Positions 24,724 through 33,769 of a stretch of 48,846 bases of DNA are shown one piece after another. Every line of letters begins with the position of its first letter. Within the stretch, counting starts at the first letter, position 1. The notes under the pieces are model-generated. The model was given only the letters and a program-made list of their open reading frames with translations, ran no database searches and was not told the origin of the DNA. A program made the position numbers and the translations under genes. Location of the stretch: NCBI RefSeq assembly GCF_030646015.1, contig NZ_JAUSLT010000193.1, positions 1-48,846 of the forward strand, given 5' to 3'. The stretch is from Bradyrhizobium sp. GTDB lineage: Bacteria > Pseudomonadota > Alphaproteobacteria > Rhizobiales > Xanthobacteraceae.

Positions 24724-25155
24724 TTGTATCAATTTCTCGAGCAAACCGTCGCCGGCCACATGACACGTAGCGTCAGGACGGTGACGCGCGGGCTCACGAT
24801 GCGCGAACTGGGCCCGATGTTCGAGCGTGACGATTTCAACGCCTATCCGGTCGAGGACGACGGACAGATGGTCGGCCTCGTCACCAAGTTCGACTTCCTG
24901 AAGTGTTTTGCCTTTACGCCCAACCAGATGGTGCCGCGCTATGACGACCTGATGAAGCGTACCGTCGCCGACATCATGACTTCGGAGTTCATCTACGTTC
25001 GCTCCGACACCAAACTGACGCGGGTGCTGCAGCTGATGGTCGAGCATCGTTTCCGCAGCGTTCCGGTGATCGACATCGGCCACCGGCTGGAGGGCATGAT
25101 CGCCCGCGGGGATATCCTCAGGGCGCTGGAGGAATGTGCCCGCGGCAGCGGCTAG
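24724..25155 (+). CDS. CBS-domain pair protein
   Basis: A 143-residue protein that is essentially two CBS motifs (about 8-65 and 78-138): HMTRSVRTVTRGLTMRELGPMF and IMTSEFIYVRSDTKLTRVLQLM each begin a motif, with PVIDIGHRLEGMIARGDILRAL ending the second. CBS pairs bind adenine nucleotides and often act as energy sensors. The start is a TTG at 24724; the next in-frame ATG at 24760 would cut into the first motif. It lies 40 bp after the USP gene, probably in the same operon. Confidence 0.85.
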   Translation: MYQFLEQTVAGHMTRSVRTVTRGLTMRELGPMFERDDFNAYPVEDDGQMVGLVTKFDFLKCFAFTPNQMVPRYDDLMKRTVADIMTSEFIYVRSDTKLTRVLQLMVEHRFRSVPVIDIGHRLEGMIARGDILRALEECARGSG

Positions 25156-25198
25156 AGCCCGCAGGGCAATCGCGGTCGTGGAGCATCGGGAATCGGGC

Positions 25199-25927
25199 TC
25201 AACCCGCCTTGGCCAGATCGTCGTCTTCCGGAGCGATAAAATAGAGGCCGGACATCGGGTCGACCCAGCACAGATGGTCGTGGACCTTGTTCACGCCGGT
25301 GACGTTCTCCGCGGCGACGATCGAGGCCTGCCGGGACCTTTCGTCGGTAATGATGCCGCCGAGATGGACGATGCCGTCGCGGACGACGATGTTGAGGCCC
25401 TGCGGGCACCACTCGTTCTTGTGAAGCGCATCGATGATGCGATTGCGGATGTGATCATCATCGGCAGTGGGATCCGCGATCTCGCGGGCAAGACTCGCCA
25501 CCGCCTGCAACAGGTTGGCGCGCGATACGATGCCGACCACACTGTCCCCGCGCACCACCGGCAGGCGCTTGACGTGATTCTTCTCCATCAACGCGACGAT
25601 TTCCTCGAGCCGAGTATCCTCCGTGATGGTGAACGGCTTTGGCGTCATGACCTCGGCCACCTTGCGGCCGTGCTCGTGAACGAAATCGGTCGCAGTCTGG
25701 CCCGGACCGAGAATGAAAGCCAGGAAACGGCCGCGTTTGCGTTGCGTACCGAGCTCGCTGCGGCGGATGAAATCGCCTTCCGAGACGATGCCGACGAGCT
25801 TCCCGGCCGCGTCCACCACCGGTAGCCCGCTGATGTGCCGCTGCAGCATGGTGGTGGCGGCCTCGACGATCGTGGTCTCCGGCGTGACGGTGATAACGGG
25901 TCGGGTCATGATCTGATGGGCGCGCAT
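25199..25927 (-). CDS. CBS-pair plus BON domain protein
   Basis: A 242-residue cytoplasmic protein: CBS motif 1 (about 5-60, IMTRPVITVTPETTIVEAA), CBS motif 2 (about 90-150, VMTPKPFTITEDTRLEEIV) and a C-terminal BON domain (about 155-230, NIVVRDGIVHLGGIITDERSR). The start at 25927 is fixed by GGAGG six bases upstream; the open frame beyond it is not coding. CBS-BON proteins are widespread in rhizobia, with unproven roles thought to couple nucleotide sensing to membrane or protein contacts. A FixK-like box lies 65.5 bp from the start, suggesting microoxic expression. It converges with the short CBS gene. Confidence 0.9.
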   Translation of the reverse strand: MRAHQIMTRPVITVTPETTIVEAATTMLQRHISGLPVVDAAGKLVGIVSEGDFIRRSELGTQRKRGRFLAFILGPGQTATDFVHEHGRKVAEVMTPKPFTITEDTRLEEIVALMEKNHVKRLPVVRGDSVVGIVSRANLLQAVASLAREIADPTADDDHIRNRIIDALHKNEWCPQGLNIVVRDGIVHLGGIITDERSRQASIVAAENVTGVNKVHDHLCWVDPMSGLYFIAPEDDDLAKAG

Positions 25928-25985
25928 GACGGCCTCCGAAGCTGCAGTTCGCCGGGAAAACATACGATATAGAGGAACGAAAAAC

Positions 25986-25999
25986 TTGATCAACATTAA
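25986..25999 (-). promoter_or_regulatory. Near-consensus FixK2 box before CBS-BON gene
   Basis: TTGATCAACATTAA (minus strand TTAATGTTGATCAA) matches seven of eight core bases of TTGA-N6-TCAA. Its centre is 65.5 bp from the CBS-BON start and about 100 bp from the divergent phasin gene. Confidence 0.5.
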
Positions 26000-26091
26000 A
26001 TAGCGGCTGGCTTCCCACATTGATGCAACGCAAGCCGTCGCCCGGGTGCGTGATCTAAATTCTGTAATGTGAGATAACAAGGAGCAAGTCC

Positions 26092-26457
26092 ATGACAGAA
26101 GTCGCCGTACGCGATACCGGGATCGGCCAGCCATCGGTTGACGAAGCTGCACGATTTTCCGACGCCAGTAGGGATGCTCTCCAGCTGATGATGGGCGTGC
26201 AGACGGCGTTGCTTCAGGAAATGGTGTTCGCCGGCAATGAGATGTTCGACCATGCTCGGACCGAGATGCACCTGTTTGCTGAATTGTCTTCAAAGATCGC
26301 CAGCGCCCACAGCGTCGGTGACTACAAGAAGATGTGGGCGGAATGCAGCCGCCATCAGCTCGATTATGTGCGCCGCGATACCGACCGGCTCCTCAGGCAC
26401 GGCGAGCAGATGATCGAAACGGCCACGAAGCTGTTCGGCAGTCGACCGCAGTACTGA
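26092..26457 (+). CDS. Phasin family protein
   Basis: A 121-residue, largely helical protein with the phasin-domain pattern (about 25-115): RDALQLMMGVQTALLQEMVFAGNEMFDHARTEMHLFAEL and YKKMWAECSRHQLDYVRRDTDRLLRHGEQMI. Phasins coat polyhydroxyalkanoate granules; small ones of this kind also occur as stress or chaperone-like proteins. AAGGAG precedes the ATG. It is divergent from the CBS-BON gene and isolated from PHA synthesis genes, although a hydroxybutyrate dehydrogenase occurs later in the window. The 163-bp upstream gap contains a FixK-like box that may serve either direction. Confidence 0.82.
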   Translation: MTEVAVRDTGIGQPSVDEAARFSDASRDALQLMMGVQTALLQEMVFAGNEMFDHARTEMHLFAELSSKIASAHSVGDYKKMWAECSRHQLDYVRRDTDRLLRHGEQMIETATKLFGSRPQY

Positions 26458-26490
26458 AACTGGCCGGGAATCCTGCCATTGAGACCGCTT

Positions 26491-26511
26491 GGGGGCGCTG
26501 GGCGCGCCCCC
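26491..26511. terminator. GC-rich hairpin between convergent phasin and hypothetical genes
   Basis: GGGGGCGC (26491-26498) and GCGCCCCC (26504-26511) form a perfect 8-bp stem with a 5-nt loop, 34 bp after the phasin stop. There is no T-tract, so a factor-independent terminator is only possible, but the location between convergent genes fits. Confidence 0.5.
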
Positions 26512-26578
26512 GGTGTCGGGATTGATCCGAACAATTTCGGGCTCGGTCGGGACGCGGCCGCGATGGCCGCGTGATATG

Positions 26579-26989
26579 CTAGAGGTGCGATACCGAGACG
26601 ATGCGATAGGTATGCATCTTGCCGGCCTCGTTGATCGAGACGTATTCACCGGCCACGAAGCATTCATCGGCGAAGTGAAAGCCTGTCTCGTCCGGCATAT
26701 TGGCTGCAGCAGGGTAGTGGAATGCCCAGCCGCCGCCTTGACGATGGACCAGCTGGCCCGACCGGGGGTCGCTGTCCGGCCGTAGCCGCGCCACCCGGCA
26801 TGCTTCACGGTGTTCCCGCCAGAGGGCTGGATCGATGCGGCCCTCAGCGTCAAGTGGCGCGATGAGGACATAAGCCACCGCCGCATCGCCCTCGGGATGA
26901 CCGGGTTCGCGAGCGAGTTCGAGGCGGATCTGCCGAAACTGCGCCGGAAGCGATGCATTCAGGATGGGTTTTGGATGAGCGTCTTGCAT
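26579..26989 (-). CDS. Conserved hypothetical protein
   Basis: A 136-residue soluble protein that I cannot assign to a named family. It begins with a polar leader, then FRQIRLELAREPGHPEGDAAVAYVLIAPLDAEGRID, and ends in a beta-rich half containing GGWAFHYPAA...DETGFHFADECFVAGEYVSI. Codon bias and clear start support (AGGGAG upstream of the ATG at 26989) mark it as real, and I recall similar proteins in Bradyrhizobium-type genomes. The C-terminal half has well-spaced His, Asp, Glu and Cys residues but no known motif. It stands 50 bp before the holin-like gene's stop and may be the last gene of the DUF883/holin-like transcript. Confidence 0.75.
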   Translation of the reverse strand: MQDAHPKPILNASLPAQFRQIRLELAREPGHPEGDAAVAYVLIAPLDAEGRIDPALWREHREACRVARLRPDSDPRSGQLVHRQGGGWAFHYPAAANMPDETGFHFADECFVAGEYVSINEAGKMHTYRIVSVSHL

Positions 26990-27039
26990 ATCAGAAAAAC
27001 TCCCTGTTGATAGATTTGAATCCTTGCGACCGCCCGCGA

Positions 27040-27528
27040 TTACTTCGGCGGGGCCGCGGCCGTGGGGGCCGATGGCGCCGCCCGCGCCTTCAGACTCCGG
27101 ATGATGACGGTGATCAGCGGCACGATCAGCGAAGGCAGCACCCCGTTCAACGGGTGATGGATCATGCCGCTCAGCTGCGACTGCAGCGCCCGGGCCTCGA
27201 CCTGCAACGCCTCGACCGAGGTATCATGAATTTGAGTGGCGAGCTCCAGCTCGCGGCCCGCCGGCGGCCTCGAAGCAAGAATGAACAACATTGCGGCGAT
27301 CGCAAGGTTGACGGCGCCGAGAGCGGCCGCGGCGGATATGGCGCTCCAGACCTGGACCAGCGCGAAATAGGCCGCCAGTTCCAGCATCAGCAAGCCGAAA
27401 CCCGCAATCAAGGCAGCGAGAGCCCTGAGCGCGAGGCCGACGAGCAGATGGCGCATCCGGATATCGGCAATGATTCGGTCCGTGCGCCAAAGCACGCGCA
27501 GGTTGGTCAGGATGCTCTCGATGTTCAC
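27040..27528 (-). CDS. Phage-holin-family-like membrane protein
   Basis: A 162-residue inner-membrane protein with two strongly hydrophobic helices (about 28-55 and 60-85), a basic N-terminus, and a third hydrophobic stretch near 128-145. The pattern matches the Actinobacteriophage_holin_6-like family that is regularly paired with DUF883/ElaB proteins in bacterial genomes; despite the name these are not lysis genes. The GTG start at 27528 has GGAGG seven bases upstream, and only one base separates it from the DUF883 stop, so translation is coupled. A role in envelope or stress physiology is likely but unproven. Confidence 0.8.
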   Translation of the reverse strand: MNIESILTNLRVLWRTDRIIADIRMRHLLVGLALRALAALIAGFGLLMLELAAYFALVQVWSAISAAAALGAVNLAIAAMLFILASRPPAGRELELATQIHDTSVEALQVEARALQSQLSGMIHHPLNGVLPSLIVPLITVIIRSLKARAAPSAPTAAAPPK

Positions 27529-27529
27529 C

Positions 27530-27805
27530 TTAGTGCCTCCTCAGCATGAAGCCGACAACGACGCCGAGGGCGAATGCCGAGGCGAGTGATGTAATCGGCC
27601 GATCCGAAACGAAATGCGCGACCTCGTCCTCCTGCTCGCTCAGGGTCTCGCCAAGTTCGTTCAGCGCGGCCTTGATCTGATCGGCAAGTGCCTCGGCGTG
27701 GGTCCTGGAGGTGTCCCGAATTCCTTCGCCTGCCGTATCGAACAGCCGAGACACGTCGGCTTTAAGTGTATGCAGCTCTTCCCTGAGTGCACTTGTATCG
27801 AACAT
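27530..27805 (-). CDS. DUF883/ElaB-like membrane-anchored protein
   Basis: A 91-residue protein made of a long amphipathic helix (about 1-65, LREELHTLKADVSRLFDTAGEGI...) and one C-terminal membrane helix ending in GFMLRRH. This is the DUF883 (ElaB/YqjD) layout; in E. coli such proteins bind ribosomes at the inner membrane in stationary phase. The ATG at 27805 is preferred over an in-frame GTG at 27826, with GAGGACGAG upstream. It heads the operon with the holin-like gene. A TTGA-N6-TCAA box upstream suggests microoxic control. Confidence 0.82.
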   Translation of the reverse strand: MFDTSALREELHTLKADVSRLFDTAGEGIRDTSRTHAEALADQIKAALNELGETLSEQEDEVAHFVSDRPITSLASAFALGVVVGFMLRRH

Positions 27806-27889
27806 CGATCTCGTCCTCGCTGACACAATCCAACCAGATTCTCGCCGACATAGTCGAACTACATCCTATTCCGGGCAGGAGCGGTGCTG

Positions 27890-27903
27890 TTGATTTGCGT
27901 CAA
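27890..27903. promoter_or_regulatory. FixK2-type box in DUF883 / Mla divergent promoter
   Basis: TTGATTTGCGTCAA is an exact TTGA-N6-TCAA match in the 193-bp gap between the DUF883 gene (minus) and the MlaE-like gene (plus). A class II position would put starts near 27856 (minus) or 27937 (plus); both leave sensible leaders. Confidence 0.65.
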
Positions 27904-27998
27904 GCACCGCACCGGAGGAAATTCGGTCTTGAGGCAGGTCAATTTGATTGGCAGTGTGAGCGTTTAGAAATGCTGCGTATTTTCAAAGGACATGGATC

Positions 27999-29135
27999 TT
28001 GGCGACTGCACCCGAATTGACCGTCACGCCGTCGGGCGATGTGCTCGAATTGCGTCCTGCCGGATCCTGGACCGCAGCCAATGTGACGAAGCTGGAGGCG
28101 ATGTCCGAGGGTGTTGCGCCGCAGCTTGATCGGTCGAATGCAATCAAGCTGGACCTGGCCGGCCTGCGCGAACTCGACACGCTCGGGGCCTGGCTGCTGG
28201 AGAAGATGTCACGGCGGGCATCGTCGGCCGGCCATCCGGTTGAGCTGGTCGGCGTTGGCGACAATTACACCGGATTGATCGAGGAGGTTCGTCAGGTCAA
28301 TCGTCGCAATCCGGTGCCGCCGCCGACGCTGAATCCCGGGGTGGCCAAGCTGAGAGATATCGGCCGCTCTGCCGTCAGTGCGATGGACGACGTGAACGTG
28401 TTCCTGCAGATGCTGGGCTCGCTCTTCATGGCCCTCGTCGGCGTGCTGCGCCGTCCTCGATCGCTGCGGCTGACGTCGCTGGTCTATCAGCTCTATCGGG
28501 TCGGCTGGCAGGCGATCCCGATTGTCGTGCTGATCACCTTCCTGATCGGCGCCATCATTGCGCAGCAGGGTTTCTTTCATTTTCGCAAGTTCGGCGCCGA
28601 GTCCTATGTCGTGGACATGGTCGGCATTCTGGTGCTGCGAGAGCTCGGCGTGCTGATCGTCGCCATCATGGTCGCCGGCCGCTCCGGCAGCGCTTACACC
28701 GCCGAGCTTGGTTCGATGAAAATGCGCGAGGAGATCGATGCCCTGTCGACCATGGGCCTCGATCCGGTCGAAGTGCTGATCCTGCCGCGCATCATCGCAC
28801 TGGTCCTGGCGCTGCCGATCCTCAGTTTCATCGGGGCGATGGCGGCGCTTTATGGCGGCGGCCTGGTGGCACAGTTTTATGGCGGCATGGGGCCGCCGAT
28901 TTACATTGCGCGATTGCATGAGGCCGTATCCGTCACGCACTTCCAGGTCGGCATTCTCAAGGCGCCGTTCATGGCACTGGTGATCGGCATCGTCGCCTGC
29001 AGCGAAGGCCTGCGGGTGAAGGGTAGCGCGGAGTCGCTTGGAAAGCAGACCACGACTTCGGTGGTGAAGTCGATATTTCTGGTGATCGTGCTCGACGGGC
29101 TGTTTGCAGTGTTCTTCGCATCGATCGGAATGTAG
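27999..29135 (+). CDS. MlaE-family lipid ABC transporter permease with N-terminal STAS-like domain
   Basis: A 378-residue inner-membrane permease of the MCE/Mla lipid transport system. Residues 1-110 form a STAS-like domain normally separate as MlaB (LKLDLAGLRELDTLGAWLLEKM). Residues 140-378 are the MlaE domain with five or so membrane helices and the family motif AELGSMKMREEIDALSTMGLDPVEVLILPR. The TTG start at 27999 has AAAGGA eight bases upstream. It is first of a three-gene set with the ATPase and MCE protein, spaced by 2 and 3 bp. A FixK2 box about 100 bp upstream suggests oxygen control. Confidence 0.92.
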   Translation: MATAPELTVTPSGDVLELRPAGSWTAANVTKLEAMSEGVAPQLDRSNAIKLDLAGLRELDTLGAWLLEKMSRRASSAGHPVELVGVGDNYTGLIEEVRQVNRRNPVPPPTLNPGVAKLRDIGRSAVSAMDDVNVFLQMLGSLFMALVGVLRRPRSLRLTSLVYQLYRVGWQAIPIVVLITFLIGAIIAQQGFFHFRKFGAESYVVDMVGILVLRELGVLIVAIMVAGRSGSAYTAELGSMKMREEIDALSTMGLDPVEVLILPRIIALVLALPILSFIGAMAALYGGGLVAQFYGGMGPPIYIARLHEAVSVTHFQVGILKAPFMALVIGIVACSEGLRVKGSAESLGKQTTTSVVKSIFLVIVLDGLFAVFFASIGM

Positions 29136-29137
29136 CG

Positions 29138-29917
29138 ATGCAGGAAGTTGCGCCGCAGTTCGCGATTCGGGTTCACGACCTTGTGGTCGGATTCGGCAAG
29201 ACGGTGGTCATCGATCATCTGTCGCTGGATGTCCGCAGAGGCGAGATCCTCGGTCTGGTCGGAGCCTCCGGCGGCGGCAAGTCGGTGCTGATGCGAACCA
29301 TCATCGGCCTCATTCCGCGGCGGAGTGGAGAGATCGAGGTGATGGGCTCGATGATCAGCGGCGCCAACGACCGGACCACCCAGGCTGCCGCCGGGAGATG
29401 GGGAATCCTGTTTCAGCAGGGCGCGCTGTTCTCCTCGCTCACGGTGCGGCAGAATATCCAGTTTCCGCTGCGCGAAAATCTGGTGCTGTCGCAGGCGCTG
29501 ATGGACGAGATCGCCACCGCCAAGCTCGAAATGGTCGGGCTGACGCCGGAGGATGGCGACAAATTTCCTGCTGAATTGTCCGGCGGAATGACCAAACGCG
29601 TGGCGCTGGCCCGGGCGCTTGCGCTGGATCCCGCGATTGTGTTTCTCGACGAGCCGACGTCCGGTCTCGACCCGATTGCGGCGGGCGATTTCGACGCCCT
29701 GATCAAGACATTGCAGAAAACCCTGGGGCTGACCGTGTTCATGGTCACCCATGATCTCGCCAGCCTCAATACCGTCTGCGATCGCGTGGCAGCGCTGGCG
29801 GACGGCAAGATCGTCGCCATCGGACCGATGCGCGAGCTGCTTCAATCCGAGCATCCCTGGGTACGTGCCTATTTTCACGGCAAACGCTCCCAGATGCTGC
29901 AACCCAAAGCGAGTTAA
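29138..29917 (+). CDS. MlaF-family ABC transporter ATP-binding protein
   Basis: A 259-residue cytoplasmic ATPase driving the MlaE-like permease. It has Walker A GASGGGKS, the Q-loop ILFQQGALFSSLTV characteristic of MlaF, the signature LSGGMTKRVALARA, Walker B IVFLDEPTSGLDPI and the switch histidine in MVTHDLASL. The ATG lies two bases after the permease stop, indicating tight coupling. By analogy with Mla systems it energises phospholipid movement between inner and outer membranes; direction is not predictable. Confidence 0.93.
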   Translation: MQEVAPQFAIRVHDLVVGFGKTVVIDHLSLDVRRGEILGLVGASGGGKSVLMRTIIGLIPRRSGEIEVMGSMISGANDRTTQAAAGRWGILFQQGALFSSLTVRQNIQFPLRENLVLSQALMDEIATAKLEMVGLTPEDGDKFPAELSGGMTKRVALARALALDPAIVFLDEPTSGLDPIAAGDFDALIKTLQKTLGLTVFMVTHDLASLNTVCDRVAALADGKIVAIGPMRELLQSEHPWVRAYFHGKRSQMLQPKAS

Positions 29918-29920
29918 GCG

Positions 29921-31024
29921 ATGGAAACCCGCGCTCCCTTCGCCGTTGTCGGCGCCTTCGTGCTGGCGGCTATCATCGCCGTTTTCGGCTTCGTCTATTG
30001 GCTCCACAATTCCGGCGGGCTCGGTCCGCGCACGACCTATCACGTCCAGTTTGACGGCTCGGTGCCGGGTCTGCTGGTCGGCGCCGGCGTGCTGTTCAAT
30101 GGCATCCGCGTCGGCGAAGTGACGGAGCTTGGCCTTGCGCCGGATAATCCGCGCCGCGTCAATGCCACGATCTCGGTGGCCGCGACGACGCCGGTGCGTT
30201 CCGACACCAAGGTCGGTCTGGAATTCCAGGGCCTGACCGGCGTTCCCGTCATTGCACTGGAAGGCGGCGTGCTGCTGGCGAATACCGGTGCGGTGCCGAC
30301 CCTGATTGCCGAATCCGGCGCGGGCCAGAGCATGACCCAGGCCGCCCGCGACGCATTGCGCAAGGTCGATTCGGTCCTGACTGAAAATTCCGAGCCGCTC
30401 AAAAAGACCATCGCCAATCTGGAAACCTTCACGGACGGGCTCGCGCGTAATACCGGTAAACTCGACAGCATCATCGTCGGCCTGGAAAAGCTCACCGGTG
30501 GCGGCACGCCTGCGCAGAAGATCACCTATGATTTGCGGGCGCCGCAGAATCTCGGGCCGGCAGGCAAGACCCTCACGGGCCAATTGGCGATCCCGGAGCC
30601 CACGGCGGTTGCCATGCTGGCGACGCAGCGCATGCTGTTCTTGCCGGCAAAGGACTATCCGGGATTTGCGGACTTTCTCTGGGCCGACAGCATTCCGAAG
30701 CTGCTGCAGGCCCGATTGATCGAGAGCTTTGAGAATTACGATATCGCGCACGCTCCGTTGCACGCGTCGGATATCGGACAGGCCGACCACCAGCTCCTGA
30801 TCGACGTCAGGCACTTCCGGATTGCGGTGGACGCAGGGCCCGCGGCGGAGATCGGGTTGTCGGTACGAATCGTCGACAAGGGCGGAAAAGTCATTGCCTC
30901 GCGCCTGTTTGAAGGAAGTCAGAAGTTCGACAAACTCGAGCCGCCGGCAGCCGTGGCCGCCTTCAGCGACGCGTTCGGTCGAATGGCGAAGGAAATGATC
31001 GCCTGGACCGTGGCGGCGCTGTAA
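29921..31024 (+). CDS. MCE/MlaD protein fused to an ABC-transport auxiliary (PqiC/LptE-like) domain
   Basis: A 367-residue periplasmic protein anchored by one N-terminal membrane helix (about 8-27). The MCE domain (about 37-117: HVQFDGSVPGLLVGAGVLFNGIRVGEVTEL) forms the lipid-binding ring, then comes a helical stretch to about 195. The C-terminal half (about 205-365: YDLRAPQNLG...LLIDVRHFRIAV...AAVAAFSDAFGRMAKEMIAWT) matches the ABC_trans_aux fold, usually a separate outer-membrane lipoprotein. Here it is fused and lacks its own lipobox, so one protein might span from inner membrane to periplasmic partner. It lies three bases after the ATPase gene. Confidence 0.88.
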   Translation: METRAPFAVVGAFVLAAIIAVFGFVYWLHNSGGLGPRTTYHVQFDGSVPGLLVGAGVLFNGIRVGEVTELGLAPDNPRRVNATISVAATTPVRSDTKVGLEFQGLTGVPVIALEGGVLLANTGAVPTLIAESGAGQSMTQAARDALRKVDSVLTENSEPLKKTIANLETFTDGLARNTGKLDSIIVGLEKLTGGGTPAQKITYDLRAPQNLGPAGKTLTGQLAIPEPTAVAMLATQRMLFLPAKDYPGFADFLWADSIPKLLQARLIESFENYDIAHAPLHASDIGQADHQLLIDVRHFRIAVDAGPAAEIGLSVRIVDKGGKVIASRLFEGSQKFDKLEPPAAVAAFSDAFGRMAKEMIAWTVAAL

Positions 31025-31119
31025 CGCGGCGAAAACGGCATCGCGGCGGCGCTGCGGCTGGTGGCCGGCCATCGTTTCCGGGTATTCCCGCGATCGAATT
31101 CGGCCCGCAACCACAAAAA

Positions 31120-31133
31120 TTGATCTCGATCAA
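31120..31133 (+). promoter_or_regulatory. FixK2 box of the fixNOQP operon
   Basis: TTGATCTCGATCAA is a perfect palindromic FixK/FNR box centred 63.5 bp before the fixN start. A class II start (centre at -40.5) falls near 31167 and leaves a 23-nt leader. Direct FixK2 control of fixNOQP is established in B. japonicum. Confidence 0.9.
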
Positions 31134-31189
31134 ATCGGTTCCGGCGGGATTGTGATTTTTGGTTCCCGTATCCTCACGAGAGATTCCAC

Positions 31190-32839
<1,650 letters not shown>

Positions 32840-32850
32840 GGAACGATAAA

Positions 32851-33585
32851 ATGTCTTTCTGGACGCGGCATCAAATTTTCGAAAAGAACTCGATCATCCT
32901 GATCGTGGGCATTCTCGCGGTCGTCGCCATCGGCGGCCTGGTCGAGATCACCCCGCTGTTCTACCTGAAGAGCACGATCGAGAAGGTCGACGGCATCAGG
33001 CCATACACGCCGCTGGAGCTGACCGGCCGCAACATCTACGTCCGCGAGGGCTGCTATCTCTGCCACTCGCAGATGATCCGGCCGTTGCGCGACGAGGTCG
33101 AGCGCTACGGTCATTTCTCGCTGGCGGCCGAAAGCATGTACGACCATCCGTTCCAGTGGGGATCGAAGCGAACCGGGCCGGATCTGGCGCGGGTCGGCGC
33201 CAAATATTCCGACGAATGGCATGTCACGCATCTGACCAATCCGCGCGCCATCGTTCCGCAATCGGTGATGCCCGGGTATCCGTTCCTGGCCGAGACCGAG
33301 GTCGATATCGCCGGCATGGAAGGTCATCTGCGGACCAGCCGTACCGTCGGCGTCCCCTATTCGGACGACCAGATCGCCAACGCGGTTGCCGATCTGAAGG
33401 CGCAGGCCGATCCCGACAATCCCGGAGTGGACGCCTTTACGAAACGCTATCCGAAGGCGGTGGCGCGTAACTTCGACGGCAAGGCCGGCTTGCCGACCGA
33501 GATGGATGCGCTGGTCGCGTACCTGCAGATGCTCGGCACGCTGGTCGACTTCAAGCTCTACAACGAAAAGGCAAATCTCCGCTGA
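32851..33585 (+). CDS. fixO: cbb3 oxidase subunit II, mono-haem cytochrome c (CcoO)
   Basis: A 244-residue membrane-anchored cytochrome c that passes electrons to CcoN. An N-terminal helix (about 16-36) anchors it and the haem c site is C68-x-x-C71-H72 (CYLCH) followed by SQMIRP, the family signature. The start at 32851 (MSFWTRH) is preferred over an in-frame ATG at 32836 that overlaps the fixN stop, since GAGGAA lies just before 32851 and the family starts with this sequence. The gap to fixN is 11 bp. Confidence 0.96.
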   Translation: MSFWTRHQIFEKNSIILIVGILAVVAIGGLVEITPLFYLKSTIEKVDGIRPYTPLELTGRNIYVREGCYLCHSQMIRPLRDEVERYGHFSLAAESMYDHPFQWGSKRTGPDLARVGAKYSDEWHVTHLTNPRAIVPQSVMPGYPFLAETEVDIAGMEGHLRTSRTVGVPYSDDQIANAVADLKAQADPDNPGVDAFTKRYPKAVARNFDGKAGLPTEMDALVAYLQMLGTLVDFKLYNEKANLR

Positions 33586-33598
33586 GAAGGCCCATACG

Positions 33599-33763
33599 AT
33601 GAAAGCAATCCTAACGGTCCAGAATATCACTTCGGAGTTCGTCACGAGCTTCTGGACGCCGATCTTTGTCGGAATATTCGTCGCGATCGTGATTTACGCG
33701 CTTTGGCCTCGCAACAAGGCGACCTTCGACGAGGCGGCTAGAATCCCGTTGCGGGAGGAATGA
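33599..33763 (+). CDS. fixQ: cbb3 oxidase small subunit CcoQ
   Basis: A 54-residue protein with one membrane helix (about 19-36, SFWTPIFVGIFVAIVIYALWP) followed by a short charged tail, typical of CcoQ, which stabilises the oxidase core with CcoP. GAGAAGG precedes the ATG. It lies 13 bp after fixO and 6 bp before fixP. Confidence 0.94.
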   Translation: MKAILTVQNITSEFVTSFWTPIFVGIFVAIVIYALWPRNKATFDEAARIPLREE

Positions 33764-33769
33764 AGAATC

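Noticed and set aside
27010..27030. TTGATAGATTTGAA as a FixK2 box
   Set aside because: Only the left half-site is present; the right half does not read TCAA and the spacing to the start does not fit.
27040..27528. Holin-like gene as evidence for a prophage
   Set aside because: No other phage genes are nearby; this family is regularly chromosomal and paired with DUF883 genes.
28901..31114. 737-codon minus-strand open frame over the Mla genes
   Set aside because: The plus-strand MlaF and MlaD motifs are unambiguous; the antisense frame shows no family and typical shadow composition.
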